The notes below the pieces were generated by a model. The model worked only from the letters and a program-made list of their open reading frames with translations. It did not search any database and was not told the DNA's origin. Shown in pieces: positions 40,310 through 47,792 of a DNA stretch of 51,188 nucleotides. Origin of the DNA: Thiotrichales bacterium (GTDB lineage: Bacteria > Pseudomonadota > Gammaproteobacteria > HK1); NCBI GenBank assembly GCA_026709935.1, contig JAPOSC010000086.1:1-51188 (forward strand). Direction: 5' to 3'. The translations under genes and the position numbers were made by a program. Within the stretch, counting starts at the first letter, position 1; each line of letters begins with the position of its first letter.

Positions 40310-42619
40310 TCAGTTCCGCAGCGGGTGTCCCCGGTCCAGCATGTGCGCGATACGCGCGGCGGTCGCCGGGATCCGCGCCAGGGTCAGGAACGCCTCGCGT
40401 TCGAGGGCGAACAGCGCTTCGTCGCCGACGACCTCTCCCGTCCCTGAATCCCCGCCAGCGAGGACCCGCGCCAGACACCTGGAAACGACCACATCGTGAG
40501 GAAGCGCGATCCCCTTCCCCGCAAGGTCGTCCAGCATCGTACACATGGCATCGTATGCGGGGGCTCCACCCGCCCGTATCGCCGGTGGGACAGGAGATTC
40601 GTAGCGGTCGGCGCACTCCAGAGCGCTCGCCTTCGCGTCGGCGAGCAGCCGATCGCGATTCATCGTGGTGCGGTCCTCCGCCCGCAGCAACCGCAACGGC
40701 CGCGCCAGTTCCGGCGAGGTGGCGGTCCTGCTCATCCCGATCATCTCGAACACGCGCAACGCGCCCGCCGTCCGCGCCGCCTCGTCCGGGGCACCGCACG
40801 TCCAGCGCTGCAGCATCTCCTTGCAACCGCCCCCGGAAGGCACCAGACCGACGAGCGGCTCGACAAGCCCGACCACGACATTCGCGTGCGCCTGCACGAG
40901 ATCGCTGCCGAGCAACACCTCGAAACCGCCTCCGAGGGCCATTCCACCCGGCGCGGAGACGACCGGAAACGGGGCCTGCCGGGCCGCCCGACAGGTGTGC
41001 TGAAACTCGACCAGCGCAGCGTCGAGCCGCCGCCACCCCTGCTCCGCGATGCACGCACGGACGAATTCCAGGTTGAAGCCGACCGAAAAGTGCGGCGCGT
41101 CGGAGTGAATCACGAGGGCCACGTGACGCTCCGCCACCTTGTCGAGCGACCGGCGCATCAATGCCATCGACTCCGGACCGAGGGCGTTGGCCTTGGTGTG
41201 GAATTCCAGGCAGGCGACGCCGTCGCCGATATCCCACAGACTCGCCGCGGGGCTGGAGAGCATCGGTGTGGCGAGGGCCCTGAAGTCGGCGACGCGCAGC
41301 ACTCCGGACGGACGGACGAGCGGCCGATGGCCGAACCCCATGACGAAGTGGACCGCACAACCGTCATCCACCCGATGGAACGCCGAGTCGCCGAGCGCAT
41401 CCAGCACCGGTGGAACGGGAAGGGCCTCGGCTTCGAGAAGATCCCGAAACCGGCCGGCGCCGAGCGCATCGATCATCTCGAACGGCCCGTGCGACCAGCC
41501 GTAGCCGAGCTTCATCGCCTCATCGATGGGCACCACCTCGTCGGACACGTCCGGCACGAGCGACGCCGCATACCCGAGCGCACGCGCGAGCACCCGACGC
41601 GCGAAGCGCCCGGCCAGACTCGGGTGCTCGACCAGCGCCCGCAGTCCGTCCCGCCCCCCCGCCTGCGCCGCCTCGACCGATGCCCTGCGCAGCGGGCGAT
41701 ACGCCCCGGATTGCAGGTCCACGACTTCCCGCGCATCCGGGGCGCCCCGGTAGAAGCCGCCGGCGCCCTTGTCGCCCGTGCATCCCGCGGAGACGAGCGC
41801 ACGTACCAGCGGAATGCCGTCCGCCACGCGCTGAAACGGGTCGCCGGGAGGGAGCGCCATCGCGAGGCTCGCGGCGACATCGAGCATCAGGTCCAGTCCG
41901 ATCAGATCGTAGAGGCCGAACAGCCCGGTCTTGGGAATCCCCATCGGTCGGCCCATCACCGCATCCGCCTCCTCGACCGTGACCCCCTGCGCCACCGCCT
42001 CGACCAGACCGGCCTGAAGAGCGTGGACGCCGACCCGGTTGGCAAGGAAGCCGGGCGTGTCGCGGCAGTGCACCACCCCTTTCCCGAGCGCCCGATCGGA
42101 GAACTCGGCCAGCGTCTCGATCGCCTCGGGCCGCGTGCCCGGGCCGCGGACCAGCTCCAGCAGCCGCATGAAGCGCACCGGGTTGAAAAAATGCGTGATG
42201 CAGAAATCGCCCCGCATCGCGGGCGACATGCGCTCCGTCAACAGCGCGAGGGGCAGCGTCGACGTGTTGGACGAGACGATGGAGCCGGGTCGGCGTATCG
42301 CATCGAGCGCGTCGTAGAGACCGCGCTTCACCTCGATGCGCTCGACGATCGCCTCCACGATCCAGTCGCAGTCGCTCACGCGGTGGAGATGGTCCTTGAT
42401 GTTTCCGGTCGTGATGCGCGCGGCGCGGTCGGGGTGCATGAACGGGGGCGGAACCTGCGACCGCATGCGCTCCAGCGCACTGCGAGCGGGCGCGCTCCGA
42501 TCCGGTTCCGGGCCCGCCACATCGAGCAGCACGACTTCCACCCCGGCATTGGCGAGATGGCCGGCGATGCCCGAACCCATGGTTCCGGCGCCGATGACCG
42601 CGGCCCGTCGAATGGTCAT
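40310..42619 (-). CDS. 3-hydroxyacyl-CoA dehydrogenase / enoyl-CoA hydratase fusion (FadN type)
   Basis: This 769-aa protein carries two beta-oxidation activities in the order dehydrogenase then hydratase, the reverse of FadB/FadJ and as in Bacillus FadN. The NAD fold has GAGTMGSGIAG at 10-20. The dehydrogenase active-site His is in ITHFFNPVRFMRLLELV. The C-terminal crotonase part has the oxyanion-hole segments (HFSVGFNL, GMALGGGFE) and both catalytic glutamates in GGGFEVLLGSD and LVEPLVGLVPSGGG. The start ATG at 42619 has GAGGAA upstream. No thiolase or acyl-CoA dehydrogenase gene is nearby, so the substrate is open. Confidence 0.88.
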   Translation of the reverse strand: MTIRRAAVIGAGTMGSGIAGHLANAGVEVVLLDVAGPEPDRSAPARSALERMRSQVPPPFMHPDRAARITTGNIKDHLHRVSDCDWIVEAIVERIEVKRGLYDALDAIRRPGSIVSSNTSTLPLALLTERMSPAMRGDFCITHFFNPVRFMRLLELVRGPGTRPEAIETLAEFSDRALGKGVVHCRDTPGFLANRVGVHALQAGLVEAVAQGVTVEEADAVMGRPMGIPKTGLFGLYDLIGLDLMLDVAASLAMALPPGDPFQRVADGIPLVRALVSAGCTGDKGAGGFYRGAPDAREVVDLQSGAYRPLRRASVEAAQAGGRDGLRALVEHPSLAGRFARRVLARALGYAASLVPDVSDEVVPIDEAMKLGYGWSHGPFEMIDALGAGRFRDLLEAEALPVPPVLDALGDSAFHRVDDGCAVHFVMGFGHRPLVRPSGVLRVADFRALATPMLSSPAASLWDIGDGVACLEFHTKANALGPESMALMRRSLDKVAERHVALVIHSDAPHFSVGFNLEFVRACIAEQGWRRLDAALVEFQHTCRAARQAPFPVVSAPGGMALGGGFEVLLGSDLVQAHANVVVGLVEPLVGLVPSGGGCKEMLQRWTCGAPDEAARTAGALRVFEMIGMSRTATSPELARPLRLLRAEDRTTMNRDRLLADAKASALECADRYESPVPPAIRAGGAPAYDAMCTMLDDLAGKGIALPHDVVVSRCLARVLAGGDSGTGEVVGDEALFALEREAFLTLARIPATAARIAHMLDRGHPLRN

Positions 42620-43087
42620 GGGATTTCCTCGCTTGCGTCCGCCAACGACCGCCATCCGTCCCGATGGACCTCGCGCGCCTTCAGCGTCGCCGCGATCTCG
42701 TGACAGCTCCGGATCGGCCCCCTGTGCCCGCGACCAGAGGCCGCCGCACCCGCGACCAGAGGCCGACCCGCGCCCCGCCCCGTTCCCGCGCCATCGACCC
42801 CGATATGCGGAGCGATTCGCATGCGGCACTCTCGCTGGACATCGGTCTCCGAACCGCCGGCAACGAGGCGCCGGAGTCAGCGGGGAAACATAGCATGTCC
42901 GACGCCGAACGCTCCCCCCAGTAGCGCCTCAGTTCGACTTCTGCGCTTCTTGGAACGCCCACGCATGCGCGCTGGAGACAACCGGCGGAATGTCGAACCG
43001 AGACACTACCTCCCCACCCGCACCTGGGTCCTGCCGGGATCATTCCTTCGTATACTTGCCGCAACACGGCAATCGCAGCCCCCGACC
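42620..43087. other. Divergent spacer with a short tandem repeat
   Basis: These 468 bases separate the FadN-like gene from fdhD and hold no gene I can support. A perfect 17-mer, cccgcgaccagaggccg, occurs at 42727-42743 and 42749-42765 (22-base period). A TATACT at 43049-43054 could be a -10 element for fdhD, without a clear -35. Confidence 0.45.
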
Positions 43088-44029
43088 ATGGATTCCAGCG
43101 CTCGGCCATACCGTCCCGAGATGACCCGGGCGGGACTCGCCCCCACCCACGCGGTCCGCGCCGTCGACGAGTACGGTGACACCCGCGATCTGCGCGTGGC
43201 CGGGGAGTTCCCGCTCACCATCAAGGTCGACGACCGGGAGGTCGTGACCCTGATGACGCTGGGCACCTGGCCCGAAGCCCTCGCCCTCGGCTACCTCCGC
43301 AACCAGCGGCTCGTCGAGGACATCGAGGACATCCGGTCGGTGGAAGTCGACTGGGACCGCGAGCAGGTCGCCGTGTCCACCTTCGAGGGCCGGGGCATCA
43401 CCGATTGGGAGCAGAAGCTCTCCAAGCGCACCGTGACCACCGGCTGCGGCCAGGGAACGGTGTTCAGTTGCACCCTGGACAAGCTCTACGAGATGCGGCT
43501 CCCGGAGGTGCGCCTCACCCAGTCGAGCATTTACGGACTGCTGAAGTCGATCACCTCGTACAACGAGATCTACCGGCAAGCCGGTGCGGTACATGGTTGC
43601 GCGCTGTGTCGCGGCACCGAGATCATCACCTTCATCGAGGACGTCGGACGCCACAATGCGGCCGACGCGATCTCGGGGCTGATGTGGCTCGACCGCGTGA
43701 CCGGCGCCGACAAGATCTTCTACACCACCGGGCGGCTCACCTCCGAGATCGTGATGAAGGCGGCGCACATGGGGATCCCCGCGATCCTCTCGCGCTCCGG
43801 GGTGACGCACATGGGGCTGGAGCTCGCCGAGGATCTGGGAGTCATCATGATCGCACGCGCCAAGGGCCGGCACTTCCTGGTCTACAACGGCGCCGATCGG
43901 ATCGAGTTCGATGCGATTCCCGAGCGACGTCCGACGCCGGCGGACCGGTCCACACCGATCTCGTCGCCCGCATCGGCTCTGTCCCCCACATCGCCGGCGC
44001 CTTCCTCCGAGACGCCCCTTCAGGCGTGA
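43088..44029 (+). CDS. fdhD: Formate dehydrogenase accessory sulfurtransferase FdhD
   Basis: FdhD passes sulfur from IscS-type desulfurases to the molybdenum cofactor of formate dehydrogenase. It is 313 aa from the ATG at 43088; an ATG at 43121 is possible. The usual CxxC loop is here TTGCGQGTVF with only Cys120. A CxxC occurs instead at 171-174 (GAVHGCALC). That arrangement is, to my knowledge, shared by a subgroup of proteobacterial FdhDs. VGRHNAADAI and FYTTGRLTSEIV are the conserved family segments. The last 30 residues are Pro/Ser-rich. The presence of mobA, mobB, moeA and moaB nearby fits a cofactor role. No formate dehydrogenase gene is in the window. Confidence 0.92.
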   Translation: MDSSARPYRPEMTRAGLAPTHAVRAVDEYGDTRDLRVAGEFPLTIKVDDREVVTLMTLGTWPEALALGYLRNQRLVEDIEDIRSVEVDWDREQVAVSTFEGRGITDWEQKLSKRTVTTGCGQGTVFSCTLDKLYEMRLPEVRLTQSSIYGLLKSITSYNEIYRQAGAVHGCALCRGTEIITFIEDVGRHNAADAISGLMWLDRVTGADKIFYTTGRLTSEIVMKAAHMGIPAILSRSGVTHMGLELAEDLGVIMIARAKGRHFLVYNGADRIEFDAIPERRPTPADRSTPISSPASALSPTSPAPSSETPLQA

Positions 44030-44106
44030 ACGAAAGAGCGCCCGCGTTCCACGACGGGACACTGCCCACCCCGGCGCCCGGCGCCCGCCTCCCGGAACGG
44101 CGAGCC

Positions 44107-44628
44107 ATGATCGACATCTGCGGCGTCAACCACCGCTTCGGCGCGCACCATGTGCTGAGAGACCTCGACCTGGCCATCGCCGAGCACCGGATCGGCGTGA
44201 TCGGGGCCAACGGTTCCGGCAAGAGTACGTTCGCGCGGCTGCTGAACGGGCTGCTGATCCCCGACGCAGGCACGGTGACGGTCGACGGTTTCGACACCCG
44301 CAAGGACGTGAAGACGGTACGCCGCCGGGTGGGGTTCGTGTTCCAGAACCCCGACAACATCATTCGCGAGATCGAGCAGCCCGTGGTGCTGATGACCCAC
44401 GACCTCGACCATCTGCGAGACTTCGATCGGGTGATCGTGTTCGACGAGGGCCGCGTCGCCGCCGATGGCTCCCCGGATGCGGCGATCGACGCCTACCTGC
44501 GGATGATGGCAGTGGCTGCCGACCGCCCCGGGCATGTGCCCGGAATCGCTCCGACGGGGCGCTGCGAAGACCGGAATTTCGCCGGAACCGCGGCGCGGAA
44601 CAGTCTCTCGGGGCGCGGGCGGGAATGA
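44107..44628 (+). pseudogene. ECF/CbiO-type ABC transporter ATPase with internal deletion
   Basis: The 173-aa frame starts like an ECF ATPase (MIDICGVNHRFGAHHVL). It has Walker A GANGSGKST at 33-41 and a Q-loop VFQNPDN at 78-84. It then jumps straight to EQPVVLMTHDLDHL, with the switch His at 98, and ends with the normal FDEGRVAADG region. The LSGGQ signature, Walker B and D-loop, normally 80-90 residues, are missing without a frame break (junction near 44356-44375). Such a protein should not hydrolyse ATP. The last 20 or so residues come from an inserted repeat (44541-44627). A GTG at 44026 overlapping the fdhD stop is an alternative start. Confidence 0.75.
44541..44627 (+). repeat. Dispersed MITE-like repeat, copy 1
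   Basis: An 87-base segment matches the minus strand of 45394-45479 at about 78% by hand alignment with one gap. Shared blocks include cggaatcgc at one end, gggcgctgc, aatttcgccggaa in the middle and gcgggaatg at the other end. It overlaps the 3' end of the ATPase remnant and supplies its C-terminal residues. Confidence 0.65.
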
Positions 44629-44644
44629 CCGGGACGATGACCTG

Positions 44645-45118
44645 ATGCTGTCGCTCTACCTGCCGGGAGACTCGGTCGTCCACCGGCTGCCGGCGGGGAC
44701 GAAGCTCCTGGTGCTGTTCGGCGCGAGCGTGGCGTTGTTCGCAGTGTCCGGAGTCGCGGTTCACGCCGGAGAGCTTCTGGTGGTCGCCGGTCTGTTCCAC
44801 CTGGCCCGCGTGCCCTGGCGAGACACCTTCCATCAGCTCCGTCCGGCCCTGCTCTTCCTGGTGCCGATCTTCCTCTTCCACGTCTTCCTGACCGACTGGG
44901 TGCTCGGCCTCGAAACCGTGCTCAGGATCGTGATACTGCTCCTGCTCGCGGTGCTGGCGTTCGTCGCGCTGTTCACCGCGTTGACCGCGGCCTGCGCGGT
45001 GTTTCCGCCCCTGCAGACGCCGCTGCCCGCGCCGATCATCGTGCAGAACATCGGCGTCATGCTGGCGGACGTTGCGAGGAGAGCGTCAGTCGAGGGCAAT
45101 GGTGCCGTCGACGTCTAG
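44645..45118 (+). pseudogene. ECF transporter T component (BioN/CbiQ-like), shortened
   Basis: The 157-aa frame starts with MLSLYLPGDSVVHRLPAGTKLL, the typical BioN/EcfT N-terminus. It has about four hydrophobic segments up to residue 115. The usual cytoplasmic coupling region with two Ala-Arg-Gly-type helices is not seen. The text passes from FTALTAACAVF to IIVQNIGVMLADVARRAS, which resembles the family's C-terminal end. T components usually have about 200 or more residues, so an internal loss is likely. Its 3' end overlaps the DUF6494 gene on the other strand by 33 bases. It could still be expressed as a small membrane protein. Confidence 0.6.
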
Positions 45119-45292
45119 TTCGACCCCCAGGTCCGGGAGCCGGAGAGTCACCGAGGCGCGCACCTTCTCGTCCCCGCGCAATGCTCCCGACTCCATCGCC
45201 TCGCGCACCGCCTTCTCGATCTCGCGCTGCGAGGTGACTCCGACCTTCTTCAGGAACTTGCGGATCTGCAGGTTGAATGCGTCTTCGTTCAT
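45086..45292 (-). CDS. DUF6494 family small protein
   Basis: This 68-aa protein starts MNEDAFNLQIRKFLKKVGVTSQ and continues REIEKAVREAMESG, the pattern I associate with DUF6494. It has a helical N-terminal half and a beta-rich end (VTLRLPDLGVELDVDGTIAL). No catalytic motif or membrane segment is visible, and its function is unknown. It is antisense to the end of the T-component remnant. Confidence 0.8.
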   Translation of the reverse strand: MNEDAFNLQIRKFLKKVGVTSQREIEKAVREAMESGALRGDEKVRASVTLRLPDLGVELDVDGTIALD

Positions 45293-45390
45293 CGCTTTGC
45301 TCGCGCGCGCCCCCAGTGGAGCCGCGATGCTACCACCGATCGATCACCGCCCGACGGTTCGCGAGACTCCGCGATTATCATGAGGCCCTC

Positions 45391-45509
45391 AGCCATTCCC
45401 GCCAGCGCTCTGGGAGGCCGTCTCGTGGCGCGATTCCGGCGAAATTGCGCCCTCTGCAGCGCCCAATCGGGCGATTCCGAAGGAATGTATCTGCCCGACG
45501 GGAATGGCT
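45391..45509 (-). repeat. Dispersed MITE-like repeat, copy 2, with terminal inverted repeats
   Basis: The 119-base element is bounded by perfect 11-bp inverted repeats, AGCCATTCCCG (45391-45401) and CGGGAATGGCT (45499-45509). The similarity of the arms extends weakly outwards. Its inner 45394-45479 part is related to copy 1 in inverted orientation. It has no coding capacity and fills most of the spacer between the DUF6494 and dehydrogenase genes. Confidence 0.65.
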
Positions 45510-45546
45510 GCGAGGCCCCGGACATGCCCTCGCGGCTGATGCTTCG

Positions 45547-46320
45547 TCAGACCCGCATCTGCTGAATCTGCGCCGAGAGCCCTCCGTCCAGGACCCAGAG
45601 CTGTCCCGACGCATAGCGCGCCTCGTCGCCGGCCAGCCAGTTGACCAGGTTCGCCATGTCTTCCGGCGTGCCGTACCGGCGCATCGGATGCACCCGGCGG
45701 GCCTCCTCGCGCAGGCGTTCGGCGTCGCCCATGGAGTCGAAGAAGCTCTTGAGCATCGGCGTGTCCACGTAGCCGGGGCAGATCGCATTGACCCGGATGT
45801 TGTCCGGCCCGTGGTCGCAGGCCATGGCGCGGGTCAGCGCGTGCACCGCACCCTTGGTCGCACAGTAGGCAGCGAGGTTTGGGTCGGCAATGAAGCCGTC
45901 GTAGGACCCGAAATTGACGATGGAGCCGCCGCCGGCCTTCCGCATCAGGGGCAGCGCATGCTTCGAGGTCAGGAAGGTGCCGGTCACGTTGACGGCAAAG
46001 ATGCGGTCCCATTCCTCGCGCGAGGTCTGCTCCACCGTCTTCTCGATCTCGATACCGGCCGCGTTGACGAGCACGTCGAGGCGGCCGTGCTCGCCCTCGA
46101 TCCGGCCCATCAGCGCGATGGTGCTCTCCTCCCGGGTCACGTCGTGGCGCTGGAAAACGAGGCCGGACGCGAGCCCGCCGGCGGGCTCCGCAAGGCCCGT
46201 GGCGTAGACCGCCGCACCTTCCGCGGCGAACCGCGCACAGACGGCGGCGCCGATGCCGCCGCAGCCGCCGGTGACGACCGCGACCTTGCCCGCCAGGTAC
46301 CCCTCGCGCACCGCGCTCAT
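45547..46320 (-). CDS. Short-chain dehydrogenase/reductase (SDR)
   Basis: This is a classical 257-aa SDR. The NAD(P) loop TGGCGGIG is at 17-24, NAAG at 86-89, Asn111 in FAVNVTG, Ser139, and the catalytic Tyr152-x3-Lys156 (YCATK). The PGYVDTPM segment and the C-terminal LDGGLSAQ are typical. Asp60 in HDVT follows strand 3 and binds the adenine ring in the family. The ATG at 46320 overlaps the oxygenase stop as ATGA. It is therefore co-translated with it and probably oxidises the oxygenase product. The substrate is unknown. Confidence 0.9.
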   Translation of the reverse strand: MSAVREGYLAGKVAVVTGGCGGIGAAVCARFAAEGAAVYATGLAEPAGGLASGLVFQRHDVTREESTIALMGRIEGEHGRLDVLVNAAGIEIEKTVEQTSREEWDRIFAVNVTGTFLTSKHALPLMRKAGGGSIVNFGSYDGFIADPNLAAYCATKGAVHALTRAMACDHGPDNIRVNAICPGYVDTPMLKSFFDSMGDAERLREEARRVHPMRRYGTPEDMANLVNWLAGDEARYASGQLWVLDGGLSAQIQQMRV

Positions 46321-47459
46321 GACGCGACCGCCCGGCGATAGGCGTCGAGCACCAGCCCGTGGAAGTGATGCACTGCGTGCTCGCTCAGACCCGAACCGTC
46401 CGGGTCCACCAGGTAGCGACCGCGCTCGAACGCGGGCGTGCGCATGCCGCGCTGCACACTTTCCACCAGGCCGATGTCCTCGGGCTGAAGCACTTCGTCG
46501 ATGAACCGGATCGCCTCCATCTCCTGCTCCGTCGGCGGCGCACTCTCGAAAAAGAAGTCGAACTCCTCGTACGTTTCCTCGGGACCGACCGGAATGAACC
46601 GCCACACCATGAAGTTGCCGCGCCCGGGATAGCGCATGAGGGTCGTGTTGGGCCAGAGGTACCAGACCGCATGGTCGGTCACGCTCGCCTCGGCGACCCC
46701 GTAGGCCCGGTTCTCCTGCCGCCCCGCCCGGGCCATGTGACTGGACCAGATGCCGTGAGTGGTGACCCGGTAGGTATCCATCTCCACCAGGGAGACGAAG
46801 TCCCGGTGCGCGACGGGACAGTGGTAACACTCCAGGAAATTGTCCACCACCGCCTTCCAGTTGGCGCGCACGGTGTAGGTCAGGCGATGCGCCAAGGTGA
46901 GGGTGCCAAGGTCGGGCGCGTACCCCGCCACCTCGCCGGCAAGGTCGTCTGCCTGCGCGGCGAGCGGCGGCGCCTGGGGGTCGAGGTTCACGAACACGAG
47001 GTGGCAGAACACCTCCACCCGCACGGGGGTGAGCAGGACTCGGCCCGGATCGAAATGCTCGATCAACTCCGAACGGCGCGCTCGATGCAGTCGGCCTTCG
47101 AGATCGTAGACCCATGCATGGTACGGACAGGTGATGCGCGCCGTCGTGCCGGCTCCGCTCAGCAGCTCGTGCCCTCGGTGCTGGCACACGTTGTAGAAGG
47201 CGCGTAGCGCGCCGTCCTCGCCGCGCACCGCGAAGATGCCGCGATCCTGAATCCGGCCGGTGACGTAGCGGCCCGGTTCGCGCAGCGTCTCCTCGTGGCA
47301 GAGGTACTGCCAGCTCCGCCGGAAGATCTGCTCGCACTCGGCGTCGAGGTAACCCTGATCGATGTAGCAATCTGCACCGATCGAGGCGGACCGGGCGGCC
47401 ACCGGGTCGTAGCCCGCGCCCGCGTGGTCCAGTTGCCGTGGTGTCAGTCCTGCCGTCAT
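46317..47459 (-). CDS. Rieske non-heme iron oxygenase, large subunit
   Basis: This 380-aa oxygenase alpha subunit has a Rieske domain with CQHRGH (92-97) and CPYH (111-114). Its mononuclear iron site is NWKAVVDNFLECYHCPVAH, with bridging Asp206 and ligands His213 and His218. The overall layout resembles the group acting on quaternary amines and small acids (GbcA/CntA-like). However, CntA-type enzymes have Glu at the bridging position, whereas this has Asp. The start ATG at 47459 has GGAGA upstream. A reductase partner is not in the window. With the adjoining SDR it forms a two-gene catabolic unit. Confidence 0.9.
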   Translation of the reverse strand: MTAGLTPRQLDHAGAGYDPVAARSASIGADCYIDQGYLDAECEQIFRRSWQYLCHEETLREPGRYVTGRIQDRGIFAVRGEDGALRAFYNVCQHRGHELLSGAGTTARITCPYHAWVYDLEGRLHRARRSELIEHFDPGRVLLTPVRVEVFCHLVFVNLDPQAPPLAAQADDLAGEVAGYAPDLGTLTLAHRLTYTVRANWKAVVDNFLECYHCPVAHRDFVSLVEMDTYRVTTHGIWSSHMARAGRQENRAYGVAEASVTDHAVWYLWPNTTLMRYPGRGNFMVWRFIPVGPEETYEEFDFFFESAPPTEQEMEAIRFIDEVLQPEDIGLVESVQRGMRTPAFERGRYLVDPDGSGLSEHAVHHFHGLVLDAYRRAVAS

Positions 47460-47792
47460 GACGTTCCGTCTCCGATGGGAATGCTCCGAAAGCGGCTTCG
47501 GGGGCACCGAACTTCTACAGGATGCCAGAGTGCCGCCGCGTTGTGGCGTGGTGGTCATTCGTGACGGAATCGCTCACCATTCCTTCGACAGAAACGGTCG
47601 GACGAGGATCGGGACGATGCTGGCGAGGCCTCGCCCGGAACCGACGAGACACGAATGGGAGCGCGGGCGTCCCGCTCGCCGGAACGTCGGTGGGCCGGCG
47701 GCGGACCGTCCACGGCGGCCCCCCGGCGGGCCGTCCATGGCAGGCCTCCGGCCGGGCGGGCGGGACGCTCGCGCTCCCGAGCATCGGACACC
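47460..47792. other. Divergent spacer between oxygenase and mobA
   Basis: These 333 bases hold no gene. The mobA-proximal half is taken up by the palindromic repeat at 47658-47777. The oxygenase-proximal half must contain the promoter of the oxygenase-SDR unit, but I cannot point to convincing -35/-10 boxes. Confidence 0.5.
47658..47777. repeat. 120-bp palindromic repeat element before mobA
   Basis: The arms ggagcgcgggcgtcccgc (47658-47675) and gcgggacgctcgcgctcc (47760-47777) are inverted with one mismatch in 18. Between them two related 16-mers, gcggaccgtccacggc (47701-47716) and gcgggccgtccatggc (47726-47741), recur in direct orientation. This resembles the GC-rich GAGCGCGGGCGTCCCGC-type intergenic repeats that read as ERGRPAR / GRDARAP in translation and occur in many environmental bacteria. 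Confidence 0.65.

Noticed and set aside
42681-43109. 142-codon minus-strand frame in the fadN-fdhD spacer
   Set aside because: It overlaps the fdhD start, is Arg/Ser/Gly-rich, contains the tandem repeat and has no motif.
47655-47792. Possible N-terminal extension of mobA
   Set aside because: The extension is the translation of the palindromic repeat, and homology begins just after the GTG at 47793.
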